Below, one piece after another: positions 1-15,000 of a stretch of DNA of 64,000 nucleotides. Each line of letters begins with the position of its first letter. The stretch's first letter is position 1. The position numbers were made by a program, and so were the translations under genes. The notes under the pieces were generated by a model. The model worked only from the letters and a program-made list of their open reading frames with translations. It was not told where the DNA came from and did no database searches. The stretch comes from Nematostella vectensis (Eukaryota; Cnidaria; Anthozoa; Actiniaria; Edwardsiidae), in the NCBI RefSeq assembly GCF_932526225.1, contig NC_064041.1, positions 756,699 through 820,698 on the forward strand, in the 5' to 3' direction.

Positions 1-3000
1 ATGAGGGCTGTTAGATATTTCACGGGAGCAGATGGAAGAGGGTAATGAGGGCTGTTAGATATCTCACGGGAGCAGATGAAAGAGGGTAATGAGGGCTGTT
101 AGATATTTCAAGGGAGCAGATGAAAGAGGGTAATGGGGGCTGTTAGATATTTCACGGGAGCAGATGAAAGAGGGTAATGAGGGCTGTTAGATATTTCACG
201 GGAGCAGATGGAAGAGGGTAATGAGGGCTTTTAGATATTTCACGGGAGCAGATGGAAGACGGTAATGAGGATTGTTAGATATTTCACGGGAGCAGATGAA
301 AGAGGGTAATGAGGGCTGTTAGATATTTCACGGGAGCAGATGGAAGAGGGTAATGAGGGCTGTTAGATATTTCATGGGAGCAGATGAAAGAGGGTAATGA
401 GGGCTGTTAGATATTTCACGGGAGCAGATGAAAGAGGGTAATGAGGGCTGTTAGATATTTCACGGGAGCAGATGGAAGAGGGTAATGAGGACTGTTAGAT
501 ATTTCACGGGAGCAGATGGAAGAGGGTAATGTGGGCTGTTAGATATTTCACGGGAGCAGATGGAAGAGGGTAATGAGGGCTGTTAGATATTTCACGGGAG
601 CAGATGGAAGAGGGTAATGAGGACTGTTAGATATTTCACGGGAGCAGATGGAAGAGGGTAATGAGGACCGTTAGATATTTCAAGGGAGCAGATGAAAGAG
701 GGTAATGAGGGCTGTTAGATATTTCACGGGAGCAGATGAAAGAGGGTAATGAGGGCTGTTAGATATTTCACGGGAGCAGATGGAAGAGGGTAATGAGGAC
801 CGTTAGATATTTCACGGGAGCAGATGAAAGAGGTTAATGAGGGCTGTTAGATATTTCACGGGAGCAGATGGAAGAGGGTAATGAGGACCGTTAGATATTT
901 CACGGGAGCAGATGAAAGAGGGTAATGGGGGCTGTTAGATATTTCACGGGAGCAGATGGAAGAGGGTAATGAGGACTGTTAGATATTTAACGGGAGCAGA
1001 TGGAAGAGGGTAATGAGGATTGTTAGATATTTCACGGGAGCAGAGGAAAGAAAGAGGGTAATGAGGCCTATTAGATATTTCACGGGAGCAGAGGAAAGAA
1101 AGAGTGTAATGAGGACTGTTAGATATTTCACGGGAGCAGATGGAAGAGGGTAATGAGGGCTGTTAGATATTTCATGGGAGCAGATGAAAGAGGGTAATGA
1201 GGGCTGTTAGATATTTCACGGGAGCAGATGAAAGAGGGTAATGAGGACTGTTAGATATTTCACGGGAGCAGATGGAAGAGGGTAATGAGGGCTGTTAGAT
1301 ATTTCACGGGAGCAGATGAAAGAGGGTAATGAGGACTGTTAGATATTTCACGGGAGCAGATGAAAGAGGGAATGATGGCTGTTAGATATTTCACGGGAGC
1401 AGATGAAAGAGGGTAATGAGGGTTGTTAGATATTTCACGGAAGCAGATGCAAGAGGGTAATGAGGGCTGTTAGATATTTCACGGGAGCAGATGAAAGAGG
1501 GAATGATGGCTGTTAGATATTTCACGGGAGCAGATAAAAGAGGGTAATGAGGACTGTTAGATATTTCACGGGAGCAGATGGAAGAGGGTAATGAGGGCTG
1601 TTAGATATTTCACGGGAGCAGATGGAAGAGGGTAATGAGGACCGTTAGATATTTCACGGGAGCAGATGAAAGAGGGTAATGAGGGCTGTTAGATATTTCA
1701 CGGGAGCAGATGGAAGAGGGTAATGAGGACCGTTAGATATTTCACGGGAGCAGATGAAAGAGGGTAATGAGGGCTGTTAGATATTTCACGGGAGCAGATG
1801 GAAGAGGGTAATGAGGACTGTTAGATATTTCACGGGAGCAGATGGAAGAGGGTAATGAGGGCTGTTAGATATTTACGGGAGCAGAGGGAAGAGGGTAATG
1901 AGGACTGTTAGATATTTCACGGGAGCAGATGGAAGAGGGTAATGAGGGCTGTTAGATATTTTACTGGAGCAGATGAAAGAGGGTAAAGAGGGCTGTTAGA
2001 TATATCACGGGAGCAGATGAAAGAGGGTAATGAGGGCTGTTAGATATTTTACGGGAGCAGATGAAAGAGGGTAATGAGGGCTGTTAGATATTTCACGGGA
2101 GCAGATGAAAGAGGGTAATGAGGACTGTTAGATATTTCACGGGAGCAGATGAAAGAGGGTAATGAGGGCTGTTAGATATTTCACGGGAGCAGATGAAAGA
2201 GGGTAATGAGGGCTGTTAGATATTTCACGGGAGCAGATGAAAGAGGGTAATGAGGGCTGTTAGATATTTCACGGGAGCAGATGAAAGAGGGTAATGAGGG
2301 CTGTTAGATATTTCACGGGAGCAGATGAAAGAGGGTAATGATGGCTGTTAGATATTTCACGGGAGCAGATGGAAGAGGGTAATGATGGCTGTTAGATATT
2401 TCACGGGAGCAGATGAAAGAGGGTAATGAGGACTGTTAGATATTTCACGGAAGCAGAGGAAAGTGGGTAATGAGGGCTGTTAGATATTTCACGGGAGCAG
2501 ATGAAAGAGGGAATGAGGGCTGTTAGATATTTCACGGGAGCAGATGAAAGAGGGTGAAGAGGGCTGATAGATATTTCACGGGAGCAGATGGAAGAGGGTA
2601 ATGAGGGCTGTTAGATATTTCACGGGAGCAGATGAAAGAGGGTAATGAGGACTGTTAGATATTTCACGGAAGCAGATGAAAGAGGGTAATGAGGGCTGTT
2701 AGATATTTCACGGGAGCAGATGGAAGAGGGTAATGAGGGCTGTTAGATATTTCACGGGAGCAGATGGAAGACGGTAATGAGGATTGTTAGATATTTCACG
2801 GGAGCAGATGAAAGAGGGTAATGAGGGCTGTTAGATATTTCACGGGAGCAGATGAAAGAGGGTAATGAGGGCTGTTAGATATTTCACGGGAGCAGATAAA
2901 AGAGGGTAATGAGGGCTGTTAGATATTTCACGGGAGCAGATGAAAGAGGGTAATGATGGCTGTTAGATATTTCACGGGAGCAGATGGAAGAGGGTAATGA

Positions 3001-6000
3001 GGGCTGTTAGATATTTACGGGAGCAGATGGAAGAGGGTAATGAGGACTGTTAGATATTTACGGGAGCAGAGGGAAAAGGGTAATGAGGACTGTTAGATAT
3101 TTCACGGGAGCAGATGGAAGAGGGTAATGAGGGCTGTTAGATATTTTACGGGAGCAGATGAAAGAGGGTAAAGAGGGCTGTTAGATATATCACGGGAGCA
3201 GATGAAAGAGGGTAATGAGGGCTGTTAGATATTTTACGGGAGCAGATGAAAGAGGGTAATGAGGGCTGTTAGATATTTCACGGGAGCAGATGAAAGAGGG
3301 TAATGAGGACTGTTAGATATTTCACGGGAGCAGATGAAAGAGGGTAATGAGGGCTGTTAGATATTTCACGGGAGCAGATGAAAGAGGGTAATGAGGGCTG
3401 TTAGATATTTCACGGGAGCAGATGAAAGAGGGTAATGAGGGCTGTTAGATATTTCACGGGAGCAGATGGAAGAGGGTAATGAGGGCTGTTAGATATTTCA
3501 CGGGAGCAGATGAAAGAGGGTAATGAGGGCTGTTAGATATTTCACGGGAGCAGATGAAAGAGGGTAATGATGGCTGTTAGATATTTCACGGGAGCAGATG
3601 GAAGAGGGTAATGATGGCTGTTAGATATTTCACGGGAGCAGATGAAAGAGGGTAATGAGGACTGTTAGATATTTCACGGAAGCAGAGGAAAGTGGGTAAT
3701 GAGGGCTGTTAGATATTTCACGGGAGCAGATGAAAGAGGGAATGAGGGCTGTTAGATATTTCACGGGAGCAGATGAAAGAGGGTAAAGAGGGCTGTTAGA
3801 TATTTCACGGGAGCAGATGGAAGAGGGTAATGAGGGCTGTTAGATATTTCACGGGAGCAGATGAAAGAGGGTAATGAGGACTGTTAGATATTTCACGGAA
3901 GCAGATGAAAGAGGGTAATGAGGGCTGTTAGATATTTCACGGGAGCAGATGGAAGAGGGTAATGAGGGCTGTTAGATATTTCACGGGAGCAGATGGAAGA
4001 CGGTAATGAGGATTGTTAGATATTTCACGGGAGCAGATGAAAGAGGGTAATGAGGGCTGTTAGATATTTCACGGGAGCAGATGAAAGAGGGTAATGAGGG
4101 CTGTTAGATATTTCACGGGAGCAGATGAAAGAGGGTAATGAGGGCTGTTAGATATTTCACGGGAGCAGATGAAAGAGGGTAATGATGGCTGTTAGATATT
4201 TCACGGGAGCAGATGGAAGAGGGTAATGAGGGCTGTTAGATATTTACGGGAGCAGATGGAAGAGGGTAATGAGGACTGTTAGATATTTACGGGAGCAGAG
4301 GGAAGAGGGTAATGAGGACTGTTAGATATTTCACGGGAGCAGATGGAAGAGGGTAATGAGGGCTGTTAGATATTTTACGGGAGCAGATGAAAGAGGGTAA
4401 AGAGGGCTGTTAGATATATCACGGGAGCAGATGAAAGAGGGTAATGAGGGCTGTTAGATATTTCACGGGAGCAGATGAAAGAGGGTAATGAGGGCTGTTA
4501 GATATTTCACGGGAGCAGATGAAAGAGGGTAATGAGGACTGTTAGATATTTCACGGGAGCAGATGAAAGAGGGTAATGAGGGCTGTTAGATATTTCACGG
4601 GAGCAGATGAAAGAGGGTAATGAGGGCTGTTAGATATTTCACGGGAGCAGATGAAAGAGGGTAATGAGGGCTGTTAGATATTTCACGGGAGCAGATGGAA
4701 GAGGGTAATGAGGACTGTTAGATATTTCACGGGAGCAGATGGAAGAGGGTAATGAGGGCTGTTAGATATTTCACGGGAGCAGATGAAAGAGGGTAATGAG
4801 GGCTGTTAGATATTTCACGGGAGCAGATCAAAGAGGGTAATGATGGCTGTTAGATATTTCACGGGAGCAGATGGAAGAGGGTAATGAGGGCTGTTAGATA
4901 TTTCATGGGAGCAGATGAAAGAGGGAATGAGGGCTGTTAGATATTTCACGGGAGCAGATGGAAGAGGGTAATGAGGGCTGTTAGATATTTCACGGGAGCA
5001 GATGAAAGAGGGTAATGAGGGCTGTTAGATATTTCACGGGAGCAGATGAAAGAGTGTAATGATGGCTGTTAGATATTTCACGGGAGCAGATGGAAGAGGG
5101 TAATGAGGGCTGTTAGATATTTACGGGAGCAGATGGAAGAGGGTAATGAGGACTGTTAGATATTTACGGGAGCAGAGGGAAGAGGGTAATGAGGACTGTT
5201 AGATATTTCACGGGAGCAGATGGAAGAGGGTAATGAGGGCTGTTAGATATTTTACGGGAGCAGATGAAAGAGGGTAAAGAGGGCTGTTAGATATATCACG
5301 GGAGCAGATGAAAGAGGGTAATGAGGGCTGTTAGATATTTCACGGGAGCAGATGAAAGAGGGTAATGAGGGCTGTTAGATATTTCACGGGAGCAGATGAA
5401 AGAGGGTAATGAGGACTGTTAGATATTTCACGGGAGCAGATGAAAGAGGGTAATGAGGGCTGTTAGATATTTCACGGGAGCAGATGAAAGAGGGTAATGA
5501 GGGCTGTTAGATATTTCACGGGAGCAGATGAAAGAGGGTAATGAGGGCTGTTAGATATTTCACGGGAGCAGATGGAAGAGGGTAATGAGGACTGTTAGAT
5601 ATTTCACGGGAGCAGATGGAAGAGGGTAATGAGGGCTGTTAGATATTTCACGGGAGCAGATGAAAGAGGGTAATGAGGGCTGTTAGATATTTCACGGGAG
5701 CAGATCAAAGAGGGTAATGATGGCTGTTAGATATTTCACGGGAGCAGATGGAAGACGGTAATGAGGATTGTTAGATATTTCACGGGAGCAGATGAAAGAG
5801 GGTAATGAGGGCTGTTAGATATTTTACGGGAGCAGATGAAAGAGGGTAATGAGGGCTGTTAGATATTTCACGGGAGCAGATGAAAGAGGGTAATGAGGAC
5901 TGTTAGATATTTCACGGGAGCAGATGAAAGAGGGTAATGAGGGCTGTTAGATATTTCACGGGAGCAGATGAAAGAGGGTAATGAGGGCTGTTAGATATTT

Positions 6001-9000
6001 CACGGGAGCAGATGAAAGAGGGTAATGAGGGCTGTGAGATATTTCACGGGAGCAGATGAAAGATTGTAATGAGGACTGTTAGATATTTCACGGGAGCAGA
6101 TGAAAGAGGGAATGATGGCTGTTAGATATTTCACGGGAGCAGATGAAAGAGGGTAATGAGGGCTGTTAGATATTTCACGGGAGCAGATGGAAGAGGGTAA
6201 TGAGGGCTGTTAGATATTTCATGGGAGCAGATGAAAGAGGGAATGATGGCTGTTAGATATTTCACGGGAGCAGATAAAAGAGGGTAATGAGGACTGTTAG
6301 ATATTTCACGGGAGCAGATGGAAGAGGGTAATGAGGACTGTTAGATATTTCACGGGAGCAGATGGAAGAGGGTAATGAGGGCTGTTAGATATTTCATGGG
6401 AGCAGATGAAAGAGGGAATGAGGGCTGTTAGATATTTCACGGGAGCAGATGGAAGAGGGTAATGAGGGCTGTTAGATATTTCACGGGAGCAGATGAAAGA
6501 GGGTAATGAGGGCTGTTAGATATTTCACGGGAGCAGATGAAAGAGGGTGATGAGGATTGTTAGATATTTCACGGGAGCAGATGGAAGAGGGTAATGAGGG
6601 CTGTTAGATATTTCACGGGAGCAGATGAAAGAGGGTAATGAGGACTGTTAGATATTTCACGGGAGCAGATGGAAGAGGGTAATGAGGGCTGTTAGATATT
6701 TCACGGGAGCAGATGAAAGAGGGTAATGAGGGCTGTTAGATATTTCACGGGAGCAGATGGAAGAGGGTAATGAGGGCTGTTAGATATTTCACGGGAGCAG
6801 ATGGAAGACGGTAATGATGGCTGTTAGATATTTCACGGGAGCAGATGGAAGAGGGTAATGAGGGCTGTTAGATATTTTACGGGAGCAGATGGAAGAGGGT
6901 AATGAGGACTGTTAGATATTTCACGGGAGCAGATGGAAGAGGGTAATGAGGGCTGTTAGATATTTCATAGGAGCAGATGAAAGAGGGTAATGAGGGCTGT
7001 TAGATATTTCACGGGAGCAGATGAAAGAGGGTAATGAGGGCTGTTAGATATTTCACGGGAGCAGATGAAAGAGGGTAATGAGGGCTGTTAGATATTTCAC
7101 GGGAGCAGATGGAAGAGGGTAATGAGGACTGTTAGATATTTCACGGGAGCAGATGGAAGAGGGTAATGAGGGCTGTTAGATATTTCACGGGAGCAGATGA
7201 AAGAGGGTAATGATGGCTGTTAGATATTTCACGGGAGCAGATGGAAGAGGGTAATGAGGACTGTTAGATATTTCACGGGAGCAGATGAAAGAGGGTAATG
7301 AGGGCTGTTAGATATTTCACGGGAGCAGATGAAAGAGGGTAATGAGGACTGTTAGATATTTCACGGGAGCAGATGGAAGAGGGTAATGAGGGCTGTTAGA
7401 TATTTCACGGGAGCAGATGAAAGAGGGTAATGATGGCTGTTAGATATTTCACGGGAGCAGATGAAAGAGGGTAATGATGGCTGTTAGATATTTCACGGGA
7501 GCAGATGAAAGAGGGTAATGAGGGCTGTTAGATATTTCACGGGAGCAGATGAAAGAGGGTAATGATGGCTGTTAGATATTTCACGGGAGCAGATGGAAGA
7601 GGGTAATGAGGGCTGTTAGATATTTACGGGAGCAGATGGAAGAGGGTAATGAGGACTGTTAGATATTTCACGGGAGCAGATGGAAGAGGGTAATGAGGGC
7701 TGTTAGATATTTTACGGGAGCAGATGAAAGAGGGTAAAGAGGGCTGTTAGATATATCACGGGAGCAGATGAAAGAGGGTAATGAGGGCTGTTAGATATTT
7801 TACGGGAGCAGATGAAAGAGGGTAATGAGGGCTGTTAGATATTTCACGGGAGCAGATGAAAGAGGGTAATGAGGACTGTTAGATATTTCACGGGAGCAGA
7901 TGAAAGAGGGTAATGAGGGCTGTTAGATATTTCACGGGAGCAGATGAAAGAGGGTAATGAGGGCTGTTAGATATTTCACGGGAGCAGATGAAAGAGGGTA
8001 ATGAGGGCTGTGAGATATTTCACGGGAGCAGATGAAAGATTGTAATGAGGACTGTTAGATATTTCACAGGAGCAGATGAAAGAGGGAATGATGGCTGTTA
8101 GATATTTCACGGGAGCAGATGAAAGAGGGTAATGAGGGCTGTTAGATATTTCACGGGAGCAGATGGAAGAGGGTAATGAGGGCTGTTAGATATTTCATGG
8201 GAGCAGATGAAAGAGGGAATGATGGCTGTTAGATATTTCACGGGAGCAGATAAAAGAGGGTAATGAGGACTGTTAGATATTTCACGGGAGCAGATGGAAG
8301 AGGGTAATGAGGACTGTTAGATATTTCACGGGAGCAGATGGAAGAGGGTAATGAGGGCTGTTAGATATTTCATGGGAGCAGATGAAAGAGGGAATGAGGG
8401 CTGTTAGATATTTCACGGGAGCAGATGGAAGAGGGTAATGAGGGCTGTTAGATATTTCACGGGAGCAGATGAAAGAGGGTAATGAGGGCTGTTAGATATT
8501 TCACGGGAGCAGATGAAAGAGGGTAATGAGGATTGTTAGATATTTCACGGGAGCAGATGGAAGAGGGTAATGAGGGCTGTTAGATATTTCACGGGAGCAG
8601 ATGGAAGAGGGTAATGAGGACTGTTAGATATTTCACGGGAGCAGATGGAAGAGGGTAATGAGGGCTGTTAGATATTTACGGGAGCAGAGGGAAGAGGGTA
8701 ATGAGGACTGTTAGATATTTCACGGGAGCAGATGGAAGAGGGTAATGAGGGCTGTTAGATATTTTACGGGAGCAGATGAAAGAGGGTAAAGAGGGCTGTT
8801 AGATATATCACGGGAGCAGATGAAAGAGGGTAATGAGGGCTGTTAGATATTTTACGGGAGCAGATGAAAGAGGGTAATGAGGGCTGTTAGATATTTCACG
8901 GGAGCAGATGAAAGAGGGTAATGAGGACTGTTAGATATTTCACGGGAGCAGATGAAAGAGGGTAATGAGGGCTGTTAGATATTTCACGGGAGCAGATGAA

Positions 9001-12000
9001 AGAGGGTAATGAGGGCTGTTAGATATTTCACGGGAGCAGATGAAAGAGGGTAATGAGGGCTGTTAGATATTTCACGGGAGCAGATGGAAGAGGGTAATGA
9101 GGACTGTTAGATATTTCACGGGAGCAGATGGAAGAGGGTAATGAGGGCTGTTAGATATTTCACGGGAGCAGATGAAAGAGGGTAATGAGGGCTGTTAGAT
9201 ATTTCACGGGAGCAGATGAAAGAGGGTAATGATGGCTGTTAGATATTTCACGGGAGCAGATGGAAGAGGGTAATGATGGCTGTTAGATATTTCACGGGAG
9301 CAGATGAAAGAGGGTAATGAGGACTGTTAGATATTTGACGGAAGCAGAGGAAAGTGGGTAATGAGGGCTGTTAGATATTTCACGGGAGCAGATGAAAGAG
9401 GGAATGAGGGCTGTTAGATATTTCACGGGAGCAGATAAAAGAGGGTAAAGAGGGCTGATAGATATTTCACGGGAGCAGATGGAAGAGGGTAATGAGGGCT
9501 GTTAGATATTTCACGGGAGCAGATGAAAGAGGGTAATGAGGACTGTTAGATATTTCACGGAAGCAGATGAAAGAGGGTAATGAGGGCTGTTAGATATTTC
9601 ACGGGAGCAGATGGAAGAGGGTAATGAGGGCTGTTAGATATTTCACGGGAGCAGATGGAAGACGGTAATGAGGATTGTTAGATATTTCACGGGAGCAGAT
9701 GAAAGAGGGTAATGAGGACTGTTAGATATTTCACGGGAGCAGATGAAAGAGGGTAATGAGGGCTGTTAGATATTTCACGGGAGCAGATGAAAGAGGGTAA
9801 TGAGGGCTGTTAGATATTTCACGGGAGCAGATGAAAGAGGGTAATGAGGGCTGTGAGATATTTCACGGGAGCAGATGAAAGATTGTAATGAGGACTGTTA
9901 GATATTTCACGGGAGCAGATGAAAGAGGGAATGATGGCTGTTAGATATTTCACGGGAGCAGATGAAAGAGGGTAATGAGGGCTGTTAGATATTTCACGGG
10001 AGCAGATGGAAGAGGGTAATGAGGGCTGTTAGATATTTCATGGGAGCAGATGAAAGAGGGAATGATGGCTGTTAGATATTTCACGGGAGCAGATAAAAGA
10101 GGGTAATGAGGACTGTTAGATATTTCACGGGAGCAGATGGAAGAGGGTAATGAGGACTGTTAGATATTTCACGGGAGCAGATGGAAGAGGGTAATGAGGG
10201 CTGTTAGATATTTCATGGGAGCAGATGAAAGAGGGAATGAGGGCTGTTAGATATTTCACGGGAGCAGATGGAAGAGGGTAATGAGGGCTGTTAGATATTT
10301 CACGGGAGCAGATGAAAGAGGGTAATGAGGGCTGTTAGATATTTCACGGGAGCAGATGGAAGAGGGTAATGAGGGCTGTTAGATATTTCACGGGAGCAGA
10401 TGAAAGAGGGTAATGAGGACTGTTAGATATTTCACGGGAGCAGATGGAAGAGGGTAATGAGGGCTGTTAGATATTTCACGGGAGCAGATGAAAGAGGGTA
10501 ATGAGGGCTGTTAGATATTTCACGGGAGCAGATGGAAGAGGGTAATGAGGGCTGTTAGATATTTCACGGGAGCAGATGGAAGACGGTAATGATGGCTGTT
10601 AGATATTTCACGGGAGCAGATGGAAGAGGGTAATGAGGGCTGTTAGATATTTTACGGGAGCAGATGGAAGAGGGTAATGAGGACTGTTAGATATTTCACG
10701 GGAGCAGATGGAAGAGGGTAATGAGGGCTGTTAGATATTTCATAGGAGCAGATGAAAGAGGGTAATGAGGGCTGTTAGATATTTCACGGGAGCAGATGAA
10801 AGAGGGTAATGAGGGCTGTTAGATATTTCACGGGAGCAGATGAAAGAGGGTAATGAGGGCTGTTAGATATTTCACGGGAGCAGATGGAAGAGGGTAATGA
10901 GGACTGTTAGATATTTCACGGGAGCAGATGGAAGAGGGTAATGAGGGCTGTTAGATATTTCACGGGAGCAGATGAAAGAGGGTAATGATGGCTGTTAGAT
11001 ATTTCACGGGAGCAGATGGAAGAGGGTAATGAGGACTGTTAGATATTTCACGGGAGCAGATGAAAGAGGGTAATGAGGGCTGTTAGATATTTCACGGGAG
11101 CAGATGAAAGAGGGTAATGAGGACTGTTAGATATTTCACGGGAGCAGATGGAAGAGGGTAATGAGGGCTGTTAGATATTTCACGGGAGCAGATGAAAGAG
11201 GGTAATGATGGCTGTTAGATATTTCACGGGAGCAGATGAAAGAGGGTAATGATGGCTGTTAGATATTTCACGGGAGCAGATGAAAGAGGGTAATGAGGGC
11301 TGTTAGATATTTCACGGGAGCAGATGAAAGAGGGTAATGATGGCTGTTAGATATTTCACGGGAGCAGATGGAAGAGGGTAATGAGGGCTGTTAGATATTT
11401 ACGGGAGCAGATGGAAGAGGGTAATGAGGACTGTTAGATATTTCACGGGAGCAGATGGAAGAGGGTAATGAGGGCTGTTAGATATTTTACGGGAGCAGAT
11501 GAAAGAGGGTAAAGAGGGCTGTTAGATATATCACGGGAGCAGATGAAAGAGGGTAATGAGGGCTGTTAGATATTTTACGGGAGCAGATGAAAGAGGGTAA
11601 TGAGGGCTGTTAGATATTTCACGGGAGCAGATGAAAGAGGGTAATGAGGACTGTTAGATATTTCACGGGAGCAGATGAAAGAGGGTAATGAGGGCTGTTA
11701 GATATTTCACGGGAGCAGATGAAAGAGGGTAATGAGGGCTGTTAGATATTTCACGGGAGCAGATGAAAGAGGGTAATGAGGGCTGTGAGATATTTCACGG
11801 GAGCAGATGAAAGATTGTAATGAGGACTGTTAGATATTTCACGGGAGCAGATGAAAGAGGGAATGATGGCTGTTAGATATTTCACGGGAGCAGATGAAAG
11901 AGGGTAATGAGGGCTGTTAGATATTTCACGGGAGCAGATGGAAGAGGGTAATGAGGGCTGTTAGATATTTCATGGGAGCAGATGAAAGAGGGAATGATGG

Positions 12001-15000
12001 CTGTTAGATATTTCACGGGAGCAGATAAAAGAGGGTAATGAGGACTGTTAGATATTTCACGGGAGCAGATGGAAGAGGGTAATGAGGACTGTTAGATATT
12101 TCACGGGAGCAGATGGAAGAGGGTAATGAGGGCTGTTAGATATTTCATGGGAGCAGATGAAAGAGGGAATGAGGGCTGTTAGATATTTCACGGGAGCAGA
12201 TGGAAGAGGGTAATGAGGGCTGTTAGATATTTCACGGGAGCAGATGAAAGAGGGTAATGAGGGCTGTTAGATATTTCACGGGAGCAGATGAAAGAGGGTA
12301 ATGAGGATTGTTAGATATTTCACGGGAGCAGATGGAAGAGGGTAATGAGGGCTGTTAGATATTTCACGGGAGCAGATGGAAGAGGGTAATGAGGACTGTT
12401 AGATATTTCACGGGAGCAGATGGAAGAGGGTAATGAGGGCTGTTAGATATTTACGGGAGCAGAGGGAAGAGGGTAATGAGGACTGTTAGATATTTCACGG
12501 GAGCAGATGGAAGAGGGTAATGAGGGCTGTTAGATATTTTACGGGAGCAGATGAAAGAGGGTAAAGAGGGCTGTTAGATATATCACGGGAGCAGATGAAA
12601 GAGGGTAATGAGGGCTGTTAGATATTTTACGGGAGCAGATGAAAGAGGGTAATGAGGGCTGTTAGATATTTCACGGGAGCAGATGAAAGAGGGTAATGAG
12701 GACTGTTAGATATTTCACGGGAGCAGATGAAAGAGGGTAATGAGGGCTGTTAGATATTTCACGGGAGCAGATGAAAGAGGGTAATGAGGGCTGTTAGATA
12801 TTTCACGGGAGCAGATGAAAGAGGGTAATGAGGGCTGTTAGATATTTCACGGGAGCAGATGGAAGAGGGTAATGAGGACTGTTAGATATTTCACGGGAGC
12901 AGATGGAAGAGGGTAATGAGGGCTGTTAGATATTTCACGGGAGCAGATGAAAGAGGGTAATGAGGGCTGTTAGATATTTCACGGGAGCAGATGAAAGAGG
13001 GTAATGATGGCTGTTAGATATTTCACGGGAGCAGATGGAAGAGGGTAATGATGGCTGTTAGATATTTCACGGGAGCAGATGAAAGAGGGTAATGAGGACT
13101 GTTAGATATTTGACGGAAGCAGAGGAAAGTGGGTAATGAGGGCTGTTAGATATTTCACGGGAGCAGATGAAAGAGGGAATGAGGGCTGTTAGATATTTCA
13201 CGGGAGCAGATAAAAGAGGGTAAAGAGGGCTGATAGATATTTCACGGGAGCAGATGGAAGAGGGTAATGAGGGCTGTTAGATATTTCACGGGAGCAGATG
13301 AAAGAGGGTAATGAGGACTGTTAGATATTTCACGGAAGCAGATGAAAGAGGGTAATGAGGGCTGTTAGATATTTCACGGGAGCAGATGGAAGAGGGTAAT
13401 GAGGGCTGTTAGATATTTCACGGGAGCAGATGGAAGACGGTAATGAGGATTGTTAGATATTTCACGGGAGCAGATGAAAGAGGGTAATGAGGGCTGTTAG
13501 ATATTTCACGGGAGCAGATGAAAGAGGGTAATGAGGGCTGTTAGATATTTCACGGGAGCAGATGAAAGAGGGTAATGAGGGCTGTTAGATATTTCACGGG
13601 AGCAGATGAAAGAGGGTAATGATGGCTGTTAGATATTTCACGGGAGCAGATGGAAGAGGGTAATGAGGGCTGTTAGATATTTACGGGAGCAGATGGAAGA
13701 GGGTAATGAGGACTGTTAGATATTTACGGGAGCAGAGGGAAAAGGGTAATGAGGACTGTTAGATATTTCACGGGAGCAGATGGAAGAGGGTAATGAGGGC
13801 TGTTAGATATTTTACGGGAGCAGATGAAAGAGGGTAAAGAGGGCTGTTAGATATATCACGGGAGCAGATGAAAGAGGGTAATGAGGGCTGTTAGATATTT
13901 TACGGGAGCAGATGAAAGAGGGTAATGAGGGCTGTTAGATATTTCACGGGAGCAGATGAAAGAGGGTAATGAGGACTGTTAGATATTTCACGGGAGCAGA
14001 TGAAAGAGGGTAATGAGGGCTGTTAGATATTTCACGGGAGCAGATGAAAGAGGGTAATGAGGGCTGTTAGATATTTCACGGGAGCAGATGAAAGAGGGTA
14101 ATGAGGGCTGTTAGATATTTCACGGGAGCAGATGGAAGAGGGTAATGAGGGCTGTTAGATATTTCACGGGAGCAGATGAAAGAGGGTAATGAGGGCTGTT
14201 AGATATTTCACGGGAGCAGATGAAAGAGGGTAATGATGGCTGTTAGATATTTCACGGGAGCAGATGGAAGAGGGTAATGATGGCTGTTAGATATTTCACG
14301 GGAGCAGATGAAAGAGGGTAATGAGGACTGTTAGATATTTCACGGAAGCAGAGGAAAGTGGGTTATGAGGGCTGTTAGATATTTCACGGGAGCAGATGAA
14401 AGAGGGAATGAGGGCTGTTAGATATTTCACGGGAGCAGATGAAAGAGGGTAAAGAGGGCTGTTAGATATTTCACGGGAGCAGATGGAAGAGGGTAATGAG
14501 GGCTGTTAGATATTTCACGGGAGCAGATGGAAGACGGTAATGAGGATTGTTAGATATTTCACGGGAGCAGATGAAAGAGGGTAATGAGGGCTGTTAGATA
14601 TTTCACGGGAGCAGATGAAAGAGGGTAATGAGGGCTGTTAGATATTTCACGGGAGCAGATAAAAGAGGGTAATGAGGGCTGTTAGATATTTCACGGGAGC
14701 AGATGAAAGAGGGTAATGATGGCTGTTAGATATTTCACGGGAGCAGATGGAAGAGGGTAATGAGGGCTGTTAGATATTTACGGGAGCAGATGGAAGAGGG
14801 TAATGAGGACTGTTAGATATTTACGGGAGCAGAGGGAAAAGGGTAATGAGGACTGTTAGATATTTCACGGGAGCAGATGGAAGAGGGTAATGAGGATTGT
14901 TAGATATTTCACGGGAGCAGAGGAAAGAAAGAGGGTAATGAGGCCTATTAGATATTTCACGGGAGCAGAGGAAAGAAAGAGTGTAATGAGGACTGTTAGA

